This document shows, one piece after another, positions 45,201 to 53,167 of a stretch of 64,000 nt of DNA. The notes beneath the pieces were generated by a model. That model saw nothing but the letters and a program-made list of their open reading frames with translations, ran no database searches and was not told where the DNA came from. Numbering within the stretch: the stretch's first letter is position 1; every line of letters starts with the position of its first letter. The position numbers and the translations under genes were made by a program. The stretch comes from Verrucomicrobiaceae bacterium (GTDB taxonomy: Bacteria > Verrucomicrobiota > Verrucomicrobiia > Chthoniobacterales > Terrimicrobiaceae): assembly GCA_007280915.1 (NCBI GenBank), contig QYQL01000017.1:21402-85401 (forward strand), written 5' to 3'.

Positions 45201-45355
45201 TACGCCGTTGCAGCCCCGGCATAGTCACCGGCGGAGTAAAGCGCATAGGCGGCATCATTCGCCGAGGCTGCCCCCTGCGATTGCGCCCGTGCGGAAACAG
45301 GGATCAGAATTGCGAGAAGAAGAGCGAGACAGGGGGAAACGAAATTTGCTTTCAT
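42242..45355 (-). CDS. Large secreted TPR-repeat protein
   Basis: This 1037-aa protein has a signal peptide (residues 1-24, NFVSPCLALLLAILIPVSARA) and then about twenty tetratricopeptide-like repeats to the C-terminus, in the pattern of YbgF/BamD-type proteins (for example FQMGNMYLATGKPVDAIKYF and FGLGRVAQEKKQTAEAGKLF). It is rich in Ala, Lys and Asp and is presumably periplasmic, acting as a scaffold for outer-membrane or polysaccharide complexes. The start is ATG 45355. The upstream gap to the aminotransferase gene is 90 bp, and its stop overlaps nth by 4 bp. Confidence 0.88.
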   Translation of the reverse strand: MKANFVSPCLALLLAILIPVSARAQSQGAASANDAAYALYSAGDYAGAATAYQQILKDYPTDAVVPVATIQLAFAQYFLAQLDAAQTTLMKALSFPGLPPDLAQIGDGFLPQILSTKAAGLPAGDPKRKAAFEEAVKKFSDFATKYPQAPEVESAVSGRAIANFQLGNYDKVVEDMQSNLKKFASSPTVDSSKNLLALALATQASMELNKGGGDKAKGMDLLKQSEALFQQIISGKKDIALINDANFQLGEILFMQASFSPEADRPAIFQKALDAYRAILAKDEIVRLQQEKVKAFPGLKAAAIRANNKNLQKQLNKDNERELRKLEELKAKPDQIAAAILKMGEIYFNAQKYNESRVVIRHATPFLTSDDEKMRALYYKTMGYAIQKAVDQAVEGYTEFTAANKGKPIAENLPFQMGNMYLATGKPVDAIKYFDESLTLYPKGRLAGLSMVSKAQAQVSLKQFDEALKTFQDHLAKNPPPEIAIVAQYGLAGIYKDTAKWDDAIAAYKVVKDKFPGTPQAVESDYWIAIATQQKGDDAGAVPLLESFIKANEKHPLTPLAMYALGGAQIKLGKPAEGAATLASLAEKFPENQAAPYTYFMRAQLAAAAQKPDEVTALMRQFLDKYPSDDKVFFAFDSIAQNAVNAGKPDEAIAAYMDFVQRYSQNPQAAAALGKVAELQRGNAERIAVNYSSLNAADQTKWKDAIQSSVSTSEDMLAKYPSSTDLASGLQTLLADQRMLLRAELKTDPQVEQYFQTLADKTSDSGAKSKILFTLASFVSEKDKPRALAKMNEAFDAAVIYAPKDLDIYGLALIGDKKYDESAAIFQKLAKDYPNPPGTTATTAPTAVQEAQAISIFGLGRVAQEKKQTAEAGKLFQQLKALYPWSPKVLEADYGIAESLRAEGKLDDALALLPAIIRAQNASAELRAGSFLLGGNIMRKKMEDATDPKQKEEFRGQAIDFYTKIAQFYSGVPLAAAEGLWQGGQLLEEQAGASADPKFKTQQLNRAKESYKQLVKDYPDSQYAAKAKERLTALGAP

Positions 45356-45445
45356 GAAAGTCACCCCCCTGCTTAGTCCGGAAGAACCTCGGTTTCCATC
45401 CGAAAATTGCAGGAATTCTCGTCCGCTTAGTGCGCGCCGGTGGCT

Positions 45446-46603
45446 TCAGGCGACAGCGCGGGCCAAAACACCGGCCACCCGGTCCATCTCATCGAGGGTG
45501 TTGTAGAAGTGAGGGCTGAACCTCAACCACTGCGAACCGTCTCGCATCGAACGAAGCGAGGCGACGATCCCCTGCTCTTCGAGCTTTGCGAAAAGCTCCG
45601 CACTGGTCCGTCCGGGATGCCGGCAGGTCAGGATGCCGCTGCGCATCGGGTCCTCCACGTCCGGGGAAAGAAAAGCGAACCCGGCTTCCCTCAGCCGTCC
45701 TTGCAGGTGGTCGCGGGCTTTAAGGATCGCGGAGCGGACGGTCTCCAGTCCGGTCGCGGAGAGCATCTCCAGCGACGCCTTCATGCCATACATGCCGGTG
45801 ATGTTGAGCACACCGGGTTCATAGCGCCGGGCGGTTTCTTCAAAAACAATCTCGCTCTGAGCAACAAAGTCCGGCGAACGGACGTTCCATGAACCGAGCA
45901 GCGTCGGACGGCAGAGGTCGAAATTCCGGCGCGCCACGTAGACGATTCCAATCGCAAGCGGCCCGAGCATCCACTTGTGTGCATCGGCGCTTAAAAAATC
46001 CACATGGGCCACATCAAAAGGACCCGCGCCCACGCTCTGGATCGCATCCACGGAAAAAAGAATCCCCCGCTCGTGCAGGAGACGTCCGATCGCATCGACG
46101 TCGATCCGCCAACCGGTGAGAAAATGACACGAGGCGAGCGCGACGAGCTTCGTGCGCGGAGTGAGGGTCGCGGCCACAAGATCCGGAGTGATTCGTCCCG
46201 GGACGTCCGGTTGGATCATGCGGATGACAACCCCCTTCGAGGCAAGCGCGGTCCACGGATAGACGTTGGAAGGATAGTCGTCCCCGTAGCACACCAGTTC
46301 GTCGCCGGGATCCCAGTCCAGGCCGTTTGCAAAAAGGCTCAGTCCAAGCGATGTCGGGCCGAGCAGGGCGATCTCGCCGGCATCCGCTCCGATCACAGAG
46401 GCGCAGACCGCGCGGGTGCGGGCCACATCCCGCAGCACATCCCCGAATTCCTGATGGTGCGCGCAGCTGGCCTCGACATGGGCGCACATCGCATCGGCCG
46501 CGCAGCGCGGCAGGACGGTCACCCCCGCATGAGCGAGAAAGATCCGTTCCCCCGCCACCGGGAACGCCCTGAGACGGGCCGCCTCGTCGGCAAACAGATT
46601 CAC
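45446..46603 (-). CDS. Class V aminotransferase (cysteine-desulfurase/kynureninase-like fold)
   Basis: This 385-aa PLP enzyme has the Schiff-base Lys in SADAHKWMLGPLAIG, the Asp/Gln block FSVDAIQSVGAGPFDV, and an N-terminal IFLAHAGVTVLPRCAADAM that is typical of the isopenicillin-N-epimerase/selenocysteine-lyase-like group. No catalytic Cys loop of IscS/SufS type is obvious, so sulfur transfer is unlikely or uncertain. The GTG start at 46603 overlaps the stop of the RelE-like gene (GTGA). Confidence 0.85.
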   Translation of the reverse strand: MNLFADEAARLRAFPVAGERIFLAHAGVTVLPRCAADAMCAHVEASCAHHQEFGDVLRDVARTRAVCASVIGADAGEIALLGPTSLGLSLFANGLDWDPGDELVCYGDDYPSNVYPWTALASKGVVIRMIQPDVPGRITPDLVAATLTPRTKLVALASCHFLTGWRIDVDAIGRLLHERGILFSVDAIQSVGAGPFDVAHVDFLSADAHKWMLGPLAIGIVYVARRNFDLCRPTLLGSWNVRSPDFVAQSEIVFEETARRYEPGVLNITGMYGMKASLEMLSATGLETVRSAILKARDHLQGRLREAGFAFLSPDVEDPMRSGILTCRHPGRTSAELFAKLEEQGIVASLRSMRDGSQWLRFSPHFYNTLDEMDRVAGVLARAVA

Positions 46604-46962
46604 TGCCTCGACTCCTCGGCCTCGCGGATGAGCTTCCAGAAATCCTTAGTGTCCGCCAGGCCGCCGTCCTCGTCATCGAGCGGGAGGTTCGAGCGGAAAA
46701 GAAAGTCCCGGATCGTGTTTTTGTGAAGAACCCTGTGGATGAGAAGCCCCTCTGCATGTCTCTCAAAATAAATCCGGTAGTCCTTCGCGCGATACCGGTG
46801 AAGGGTGCGCCCATCCCTGGTCACTCGGCCGAATTCCTCCTTTCCCAGCGAATCGAGATCCTCCGGAAGGAAATGGAACTCCGACAACAGGTCGAGCTGC
46901 AGATCTTTCGGAAGCGAGGCCATCTCGGCGGCGCTGAGCTTGTTGAATATCACTTGGAACAC
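46600..46962 (-). CDS. RelE/ParE-fold toxin-like protein without antitoxin
   Basis: This 120-aa protein has a RelE-superfamily core: FQVIFNKLSAAEMASLPKDL with basic C-terminal strands RYRAKDYRIYFERHAEG and LLIHRVLHKNTIRDFL, which fit the RelE strand pattern with Arg/Tyr in the fourth strand. The C-terminal 30 residues are an acidic extension. I chose the GTG at 46962 because the RelE strand starts there. No antitoxin-sized gene is adjacent on either side. It overlaps the aminotransferase by 4 bp. It may be a domesticated RNA-binding protein and not a toxin. Confidence 0.7.
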   Translation of the reverse strand: MFQVIFNKLSAAEMASLPKDLQLDLLSEFHFLPEDLDSLGKEEFGRVTRDGRTLHRYRAKDYRIYFERHAEGLLIHRVLHKNTIRDFLFRSNLPLDDEDGGLADTKDFWKLIREAEESRQ

Positions 46963-47069
46963 GCCATTACCATTGGCGCGGACACGCCACCCATTGCAAG
47001 AAGGGAAAATTTTACTGGCGAACCGCCCGGATGGTGCTATCTGGAATTTCACACAATTATATCACCACC

Positions 47070-47654
47070 ATGAGCGTTCTCGTCGGAAAACCAGCACCTG
47101 ATTTCAAAGCCGAAGCCGTCCACCTCGGACAATTCACCGAAACCGTCCTTTCAAGCTACCGCGGCTTCAAATACGTCGTCCTCTTCTTCTATCCGCTGGA
47201 CTTCACGTTTGTCTGCCCGACCGAACTCCATGCGTTTCAGGACCGCCTCGACGATTTCCACAAGCGCAACGTCGAGGTCATCGGCTGCAGCATCGACAGC
47301 AAATTCTCGCACCTCGCCTGGCTGACCACGCCGAAAAAGCAGGGCGGCATCGAAGGCGTCAGGTATCCGATCGTCTCAGACATCCAGCGCACGATCGCGA
47401 CCGACTACGATGTCCTCTCACCAGACGGCGTCGCCTACCGGGGACTCTTCCTCATCGACCGCGAGGGAATCGTCCGCCACCAGGTCGTCAACGATCTCCC
47501 GCTCGGCCGCAGTGTCGAGGAGGCGATCCGCATGGTCGATGCCCTCCAGCACTTTGAAAAGCACGGCGAAGTCTGCCCGGCGAACTGGTCGCACGGCAAG
47601 GACGCCATGAAGGCGACAAAAGACGGCACCGCGGACTACCTCAGCAGCCACTGA
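47070..47654 (+). CDS. 2-Cys peroxiredoxin (AhpC/Prx1 type)
   Basis: This 194-aa thiol peroxidase has the peroxidatic C49 in YPLDFTFVCPTE and the resolving C169 in EVCPANW, the typical 2-Cys pattern. It reduces hydrogen peroxide and organic peroxides in the cytosol and is recycled by thioredoxin or AhpF. The start is ATG 47070, giving the standard N-terminus SVLVGKPAPDFKAEAV. The 107 bp between it and the divergent RelE-like gene hold no clear OxyR-type site that I can see. It is convergent with the sulfatase. Confidence 0.95.
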   Translation: MSVLVGKPAPDFKAEAVHLGQFTETVLSSYRGFKYVVLFFYPLDFTFVCPTELHAFQDRLDDFHKRNVEVIGCSIDSKFSHLAWLTTPKKQGGIEGVRYPIVSDIQRTIATDYDVLSPDGVAYRGLFLIDREGIVRHQVVNDLPLGRSVEEAIRMVDALQHFEKHGEVCPANWSHGKDAMKATKDGTADYLSSH

Positions 47655-47668
47655 CTTTTTCCGGCGGT

Positions 47669-49195
47669 CTATTTTGATCGCGGGTCGAGTTCCCCGAGCC
47701 GGGCACCCAGCCGGGCCGCCTCGTCCAGATGGTCTTTGAGGACATTCCGGGCTTGGGACGGGTCGGATGAAAGGTCGTAAAGCTGTGCCCCGGGAGCACC
47801 GGGCAGCAGATTCCCGTCCTTGTCGTAATCACTGTTGACGAATTTCCACTCTCCGAACTGCATCGCCCATCCCATGTTCGGATCAGTGGTCACACCAAGC
47901 GATCCTGGCTTGGGAATGTAAACCCATTTTCCCGAGCGCAACGCCCGACCGTGGATGGCCTGATAGACCATCTCATCCCTCACGGCAGACCGGGTGGGAT
48001 CCTCCAAGACAGGCAGTTGGTTGATGCTGTCCGACGCGGCCCCGGCTGGAACCGGAGCACCTACCGCGGCACAAAACGTAGCCAAGCAGTCGCCGAGCGA
48101 GAGAAGATCATCGCAGGTCGTGTCGGCGGGAATTTTGCCCGGCCAGCGCGCGATAAACGGAATACGAACCCCTCCCTCCCACGCATCGGTTTTCTGTCCC
48201 AGGTAATCCAGGTTTTGCCGGTGTCCCCCGGCGAGGACATACGGAACGCCAATGGCTCCGTTGTCGCTCGTAAACACCACCAGCGTGCGGTCGTCCAAAC
48301 CGGCCTTTTCAAGAGTATCGAGCACGCGCCCGACCGCTGCATCCATTTGCTCGATGAAGTCGCCATACGCGCCCGAACCGCTCCGCCCCTGAAATTCCGC
48401 CGATGGGGCAACCGGCACATGAGGTGCCACCAGGGCAAATTGGACGAAAAATGGCCGCTCGCGGTTTTGGTCGATGAACTCGCACACTTTATCGGCCACA
48501 AGGAAATCAATGCGATCGAGCCTCCTGGCCGTGTGCGCGGCAGCCGCCCCGCTGCTCACCCCCCAACCGAAGCCCTCCTTGGTTTCCTTGGGCCCGATCA
48601 CGACGATGGGATCATTCGGATCACGGGCGACGACCGTGCGCTGGTCCACGAAGACAAACGGAGGCTCGTTCGCAGAAAACGGCGTGCCGAAAAACCTGTC
48701 GAACCCGCATTCCAAAACCCCGGGCTTGAGCTCGCCGTCGTTCCAATTCCAATCACTGCGATGGCTGCGCGGTTTGCCGGGATCGGAAATCCCCCACCCC
48801 AGATGCCACTTGCCAAAATACGCCGTCCGGTATCCGGCATCTTTCAGAATCGAGGCCACGGTTGGCATCCCCGGAGGGATCAGCAACTGTCCCTCCCAGC
48901 CCGCCTCGTTGGGCATCTTGTAGTAGTTCTCGCCGGTCAGCATCGCATAGCGTGAAGGGGTGCAGACGGAGGCTGTCGCATGGGCATCGAGAAAGCGCAC
49001 GCCTCGGGCGGCCAGCCGGTCGATATTGGGAGTTTTGATCCTGCTCGCACCGTAACACCCAAGGTCCCCGATGCCGAGATCATCGGCCACCATGAACAAG
49101 ATGTTCGGTTTTTCCGGGCTTGGAACACCATCCCCCGCGCGGACGACCATGGCGGTTGATCCCAGAGATAACATCAATAACAGCCCGCGCTTCAT
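47669..49195 (-). CDS. Secreted S1-family sulfatase (arylsulfatase)
   Basis: This 508-aa protein has a signal peptide (1-20) and the sulfatase fold. The metal-binding FMVADDLGIGDLGCYG and the formylglycine motif CTPSR (C78 in SVCTPSRYAMLTG) show a Cys-type enzyme that needs maturation by an FGE or anSME enzyme, not found in this window. Late metal ligands are in VVFTSDNGAI. Members of this family remove sulfate from glycans. It starts at ATG 49195 and is divergent from the phosphoglucomutase gene, with 120 bp between them. Confidence 0.92.
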   Translation of the reverse strand: MKRGLLLMLSLGSTAMVVRAGDGVPSPEKPNILFMVADDLGIGDLGCYGASRIKTPNIDRLAARGVRFLDAHATASVCTPSRYAMLTGENYYKMPNEAGWEGQLLIPPGMPTVASILKDAGYRTAYFGKWHLGWGISDPGKPRSHRSDWNWNDGELKPGVLECGFDRFFGTPFSANEPPFVFVDQRTVVARDPNDPIVVIGPKETKEGFGWGVSSGAAAAHTARRLDRIDFLVADKVCEFIDQNRERPFFVQFALVAPHVPVAPSAEFQGRSGSGAYGDFIEQMDAAVGRVLDTLEKAGLDDRTLVVFTSDNGAIGVPYVLAGGHRQNLDYLGQKTDAWEGGVRIPFIARWPGKIPADTTCDDLLSLGDCLATFCAAVGAPVPAGAASDSINQLPVLEDPTRSAVRDEMVYQAIHGRALRSGKWVYIPKPGSLGVTTDPNMGWAMQFGEWKFVNSDYDKDGNLLPGAPGAQLYDLSSDPSQARNVLKDHLDEAARLGARLGELDPRSK

Positions 49196-49315
49196 AGTTG
49201 AACACATCACAAGTTCCGACATTACCAAACTTCAGCCGACATTGGCATCGGAAAACCACGCTCCGTCTTTTGATGTGTTGGCACGTCGAAGCGGGTTTGC
49301 TAGAGTTTTCCCTCC

Positions 49316-51274
49316 ATGAACCAGCTCATCTCCTCCATCCAGCAGGCGGCAAAAGACGGCAAGCTCCTCCCCTCCTCCGCCGACAATGTTCGAGCCCTTC
49401 TTTCAGGCAGCACATCGCCGGTTTACGCACAGGCAGTGACAGAACTCGTCGAGGCCGGAGATTGGAAGGAGCTCGACAACCGGTTTTTCCGCACCCTCGC
49501 CTTCGGGACCGGGGGGCTCCGCGGCAAGACGATCGGAGCGGTCGTCACGAAGGCCGAACTGGGCACCCCGCAGGCGCTCGGACGTCCGGAATTCCCCTGC
49601 GTGGGCACAAATGCGATGAACACCTACAACATCAGCCGCGCGACACAGGGGCTCGTAGGCTACGTGCTGGAGCATTTCAAAAAATCCGGCCGCCCGGGCC
49701 GCCCGGCGATCTGCATCAGCCACGACACCCGGTTCTTCTCGCGCGAGTTCGCGGAGCTTGCGGCAAAAATCATCACCGAGCACGGATGCGATGCCTATCT
49801 CTTCGAGGGTCCGCGCTCGACCCCGGAGCTCTCGTTCGCCGTGCGCCACGTCAAGGCCCAGGCCGGAATCAACCTCACGGCAAGCCACAATCCCCCGCAA
49901 TACAACGGCTACAAAGTCTACTTCGAGGACGGCGGACAGGTCGTCGAGCCACACGCGACGGCCATCATCGACAGAGTCAACGCGGTCGAATCCGAAGCCT
50001 ACACGCCGTCGAACAATCCCGGCAGGGTCATCCCGATGGGTACGGAAATCGACGGGGCTTACATGGACCGCCTCGCGACGCTGCCGCTGGATCCGGAGGT
50101 CATCCGCCGCGAAAACTCGCTCAAAATTGTTTATACTCCGCTACACGGCGTGGGCGCAGTCATCATCAAGCCGATGCTCAAGCGGCTCGGATTCCAGTGC
50201 GACGGCGTCGCCGAGCAGGAGACGCCGGACGGAAGGTTCCCGACCGTCAAATCCCCGAACCCGGAGAACGCCGAGGCGCTGAGCATGGCGATCGCACAGG
50301 CCGATGCCACCGGCGCCGACCTCGTCATCGCAACCGACCCGGATGACGACCGCATGGGCGTCGCGGCCCGCGATGCCTCGGGAAAAATGCAGCTCCTCAC
50401 CGGCAACCAGACTGGCTCGATCCTCGCATGGTATCGCGCCTCGCGGAATTTCGAGTTCGGCATCCTCAACGACTCGAACAAGAAAAACGCGGTGATCATC
50501 AAGACGTTCGTCACGACCGACCTTCAAAAGGCGATCGCCGACAAATTCGGGATCCGCTGCATCGAGACGCTCACCGGGTTCAAATACATCGGCGAAAAAC
50601 TCCGAAAATACGAACTGGCCATCCCGGAGGCTCTCCGACCGAACTACCCCGAACTGCCCGAGGAAAAGACCCGCGATCTCCGCCTCGAATTCTCCACGCT
50701 CTATATTTTCGGAGGCGAGGAAAGCTACGGATACAGCGCATCGGATTTTATCCGCGACAAGGACGGCAACAGCGCAACCGTGCTTATCGCCGAGGTGGCC
50801 GCGTATGCGAAATCCCGCGGCTTCACCCTCCCCGGGCTCCTCGACCGGATCTTTGCCGAATACGGGGTCTACCTCGAACGCGGCGAATCACTCACGATGG
50901 ACGGAGCGGAAGGGGCCGCCCAGATCGCCAAGCTGGTCGAATCCTACGCAACCAACCCGCCCGCCGAGGTGAATGGATCGAAGGTCGTCTCGATTCTGAA
51001 CTTCGCCAAGGATGTCATCCACGACGTCGAGGGAGACCGGATCCCTGCCGAGCCCATGCTCATCATCACCCTCGCCGACGAATCCAAAATCGCTGTCCGC
51101 CCATCCGGCACCGAACCGAAAATCAAATACTACATGTTCGTCGCAAAGAAGCCCGTCGCCGGAAAAACGTTCTCGGACGACGAGCTTGCCGCCGCAAAAT
51201 CCGCGGCGTCAGCGAACATCGCGGATCTTTGGAGCTGGATCTCCACCGATGCGAAATCGCGCCTCGGCAAATGA
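49316..51274 (+). CDS. Phosphoglucomutase/phosphomannomutase
   Basis: This 652-aa alpha-D-phosphohexomutase has all four domain signatures: phosphoserine loop TASHNPPQYNGYK (S190), metal loop DPDDDRMG (341-348), sugar loop GGEESYGY and phosphate-binding RPSGTEPKIKYY. It exceeds the usual bacterial 460-580 aa, with an N-terminal extension (residues 1-60), as in PVC and some Bacteroidota mutases. It interconverts glucose-1- and glucose-6-phosphate, or the mannose equivalents. The stop overlaps the PhoD-like gene by 4 bp. Confidence 0.93.
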   Translation: MNQLISSIQQAAKDGKLLPSSADNVRALLSGSTSPVYAQAVTELVEAGDWKELDNRFFRTLAFGTGGLRGKTIGAVVTKAELGTPQALGRPEFPCVGTNAMNTYNISRATQGLVGYVLEHFKKSGRPGRPAICISHDTRFFSREFAELAAKIITEHGCDAYLFEGPRSTPELSFAVRHVKAQAGINLTASHNPPQYNGYKVYFEDGGQVVEPHATAIIDRVNAVESEAYTPSNNPGRVIPMGTEIDGAYMDRLATLPLDPEVIRRENSLKIVYTPLHGVGAVIIKPMLKRLGFQCDGVAEQETPDGRFPTVKSPNPENAEALSMAIAQADATGADLVIATDPDDDRMGVAARDASGKMQLLTGNQTGSILAWYRASRNFEFGILNDSNKKNAVIIKTFVTTDLQKAIADKFGIRCIETLTGFKYIGEKLRKYELAIPEALRPNYPELPEEKTRDLRLEFSTLYIFGGEESYGYSASDFIRDKDGNSATVLIAEVAAYAKSRGFTLPGLLDRIFAEYGVYLERGESLTMDGAEGAAQIAKLVESYATNPPAEVNGSKVVSILNFAKDVIHDVEGDRIPAEPMLIITLADESKIAVRPSGTEPKIKYYMFVAKKPVAGKTFSDDELAAAKSAASANIADLWSWISTDAKSRLGK

Positions 51275-52230
51275 AGCGAGCCCTTGCCGCGCTGCTGATC
51301 CTGCTCGCGGCGGGAACCACGCAAGCGGGCAATACACCGCTCGAGCGGATCGCATTCGGTTCCTGCAACAACCAGGATCTCCCGCAGCCGCTCTGGGAGA
51401 CGATTGCAGCTTTCAATCCCCAGCTCTGGATCTGGCTTGGGGACAACATTTACGGCGACTCCGAGGATATGTCGGTCCTCGCCGCAAAATGGGACAAGCA
51501 AAAGTCGAATCCGGAATACCGCAAGCTCACGTGTCCGGTCACCGGCACATGGGACGACCATGACTTCGGCGTGAACGACGGCGGAAAAGACTACCCGATG
51601 AAAGCAGCCTCGCAGCGGCTTTTCCTGAAATTTCTGGATGTCCCGCCCGGCGATCCGCGATGGAGCCGGGAGGGCGTGTATTCCGCGCAGACCTACGGCC
51701 CGCCGGGAGAGCAGGTTGCCGTCATTCTGCTCGACGTCCGGACGTTCCGGGACAAACCCGGAACGGATGGCGACATTTTGGGAGAAGCCCAGTGGGCGTG
51801 GCTGGAAAAAACGCTGGCGGAAAGCCGGGCACAGCTCCACCTCATCGCATCCGGATCCCAGATTCTTCCGACGGAACACCGTTTTGAAAAGTGGGCCGAC
51901 TACCCGAGGTCGCGCGCCCGCCTCCTCTCGCTCCTCGAAAAACCCACGGTCCTCCTCACCGGCGACCGCCACCATGCGGAAATTTCCCTCCTCGATTCCC
52001 CCAACCCGGTCAGCGAGGTCACCTCAAGCAGCCTGACACATTCGATCAGTGGAAATGCCAATGAGTCGAACGCGCTCCGAGTCGGGACCGTCTTCACGGA
52101 AAACAATTTCGGAACGATCACGATCGACTGGAAATCCCGCGATGCGCTGCTAGCGATCCGCGACCGGTCGGGCCGTCCGGCCCTCGAAAAGCACATCACG
52201 CTCCCGGAAGTGTCCGGAGGCCGGCCCTGA
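51271..52230 (+). CDS. Secreted PhoD-like alkaline phosphatase
   Basis: This 319-aa exported phosphatase has a signal peptide (1-19) and the PhoD metallophosphatase motifs FGSCNNQD, WLGDNIYGD, TWDDHDFGVND and TGDRHHAE. Its short length, without the N-terminal beta domain of Bacillus PhoD, matches the small PhoD-like branch. It hydrolyses phosphomonoesters or diesters in the periplasm or outside the cell. The ATG at 51271 overlaps the mutase stop (ATGA), and the sirtuin gene starts 1 bp after its stop, so the three form a tight operon. Confidence 0.9.
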   Translation: MKRALAALLILLAAGTTQAGNTPLERIAFGSCNNQDLPQPLWETIAAFNPQLWIWLGDNIYGDSEDMSVLAAKWDKQKSNPEYRKLTCPVTGTWDDHDFGVNDGGKDYPMKAASQRLFLKFLDVPPGDPRWSREGVYSAQTYGPPGEQVAVILLDVRTFRDKPGTDGDILGEAQWAWLEKTLAESRAQLHLIASGSQILPTEHRFEKWADYPRSRARLLSLLEKPTVLLTGDRHHAEISLLDSPNPVSEVTSSSLTHSISGNANESNALRVGTVFTENNFGTITIDWKSRDALLAIRDRSGRPALEKHITLPEVSGGRP

Positions 52231-52231
52231 T

Positions 52232-52912
52232 ATGAAGCCCCACCTTGTCGTCGCGAGCGGCGCGGGGATGAGCGCGGAGAGCGGTCTGAAAACCTTCCGC
52301 GACCACGACGGACTCTGGGAGAGTTTCCGGATCGAGGACGTCGCGACGCCGGAGGCCTGGCGGTCCGACCGGGCCCTTGTCCTCCGCTTTTACAACGAAC
52401 GCCGGAAAGCGCTCCTCCAGGCCCAGCCGAATACCGGACACAAAATCATCGCGGCATGGGAGAAGAATTTCCGGGTGAGCGTGATCACTCAAAATGTGGA
52501 CGATCTGCATGAACGGGCCGGCTCCTCCAGCATTCTCCACCTTCACGGCGAACTCACCAAAGCCCGATCCACCGCCGATCCGGACCTCGTCTATCCCATT
52601 GCAGGATGGGAATTGAAAGAGGGCGACCGATGTGAAAAAGGTTCGCAGCTCAGGCCGCACATCGTCTGGTTCGGCGAAGCGGTCCCTCTCATGGCCGAGG
52701 CGGAGGCAATCGTCGCCTCGGCGGACATTCTTGTCATCGTGGGCACCTCGCTGCAGGTTTACCCTGCTGCCAGCCTAGCATGGTGCGCTCCCGACCACGC
52801 ACGCAAATTTCTCATCGACCCCCGTCCACCGGCAGCGCCGGGATTCACCGTAATGGAAAGCGGCGCCTCCGAGGGACTCTTACGGATTTCCGGGCTTCTT
52901 GGCGGCGGGTGA
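52232..52912 (+). CDS. Sir2-family NAD-dependent deacylase lacking the zinc cysteines
   Basis: This 226-aa sirtuin has the NAD loop SGAGMSAESGLKTFRD, TQNVDDLHERAG and the catalytic His (H105) in HLHGEL. The zinc module normally has four Cys; here only C134 (in GDRCEKGSQLRPHIVWFGE) remains, so zinc is probably not bound. The same pattern is known to me from the non-zinc sirtuin branch in Bacteroidota-like genomes. The substrate is unknown: lysine acyl groups or ADP-ribosylation are both possible. It overlaps the small Cys-rich gene by 33 bp at the 3' end. Confidence 0.9.
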   Translation: MKPHLVVASGAGMSAESGLKTFRDHDGLWESFRIEDVATPEAWRSDRALVLRFYNERRKALLQAQPNTGHKIIAAWEKNFRVSVITQNVDDLHERAGSSSILHLHGELTKARSTADPDLVYPIAGWELKEGDRCEKGSQLRPHIVWFGEAVPLMAEAEAIVASADILVIVGTSLQVYPAASLAWCAPDHARKFLIDPRPPAAPGFTVMESGASEGLLRISGLLGGG

Positions 52913-53056
52913 CGTTGGAGCGGAAGCTTTGGGTTTCTGGTTCTCCTTGCCACAACAGGCATCCTGCTTTTTTTCGGGAGACGCCTCTTCCATGCACTTC
53001 TCGCAATCCTCGTCGGCCGGATGCACGCAATTGCAGGGGCGGAGGAAATCGTTCAT
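52880..53056 (-). CDS. Small Cys-rich protein (58 aa)
   Basis: On the minus strand from ATG 53056, a 58-residue frame ends with TAA at 52880. It starts NDFLRPCNCVHPADEDCEKC and then has a CC pair (QDACCGKEN), six Cys in all, followed by a Lys/Pro/Ala tail. The C-x-C, C-x2-C and CC pattern suggests a metal-binding protein. Only the last 33 bases overlap the sirtuin gene. No strong ribosome-binding site is seen, so expression is uncertain. It is divergent from the MbfA-type iron exporter, which is consistent with a role in metal handling. Confidence 0.5.
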   Translation of the reverse strand: MNDFLRPCNCVHPADEDCEKCMEEASPEKKQDACCGKENQKPKASAPTSPAAKKPGNP

Positions 53057-53167
53057 GATAGGATGACTCTACCCTTGTGTCTCCCCGACACCAAGAAAAA
53101 ACTCCGGATGTCCATTTCCCTGTGACACCGCGTTCACATTTCCTGTCTTGCTATTGCGCAAGATCCG

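Noticed and set aside
46963..47069. Antitoxin gene for the RelE-like protein
   Set aside because: The 107-bp gap lacks a plausible start-to-stop frame of antitoxin size in the same direction and contains the peroxiredoxin promoter region.
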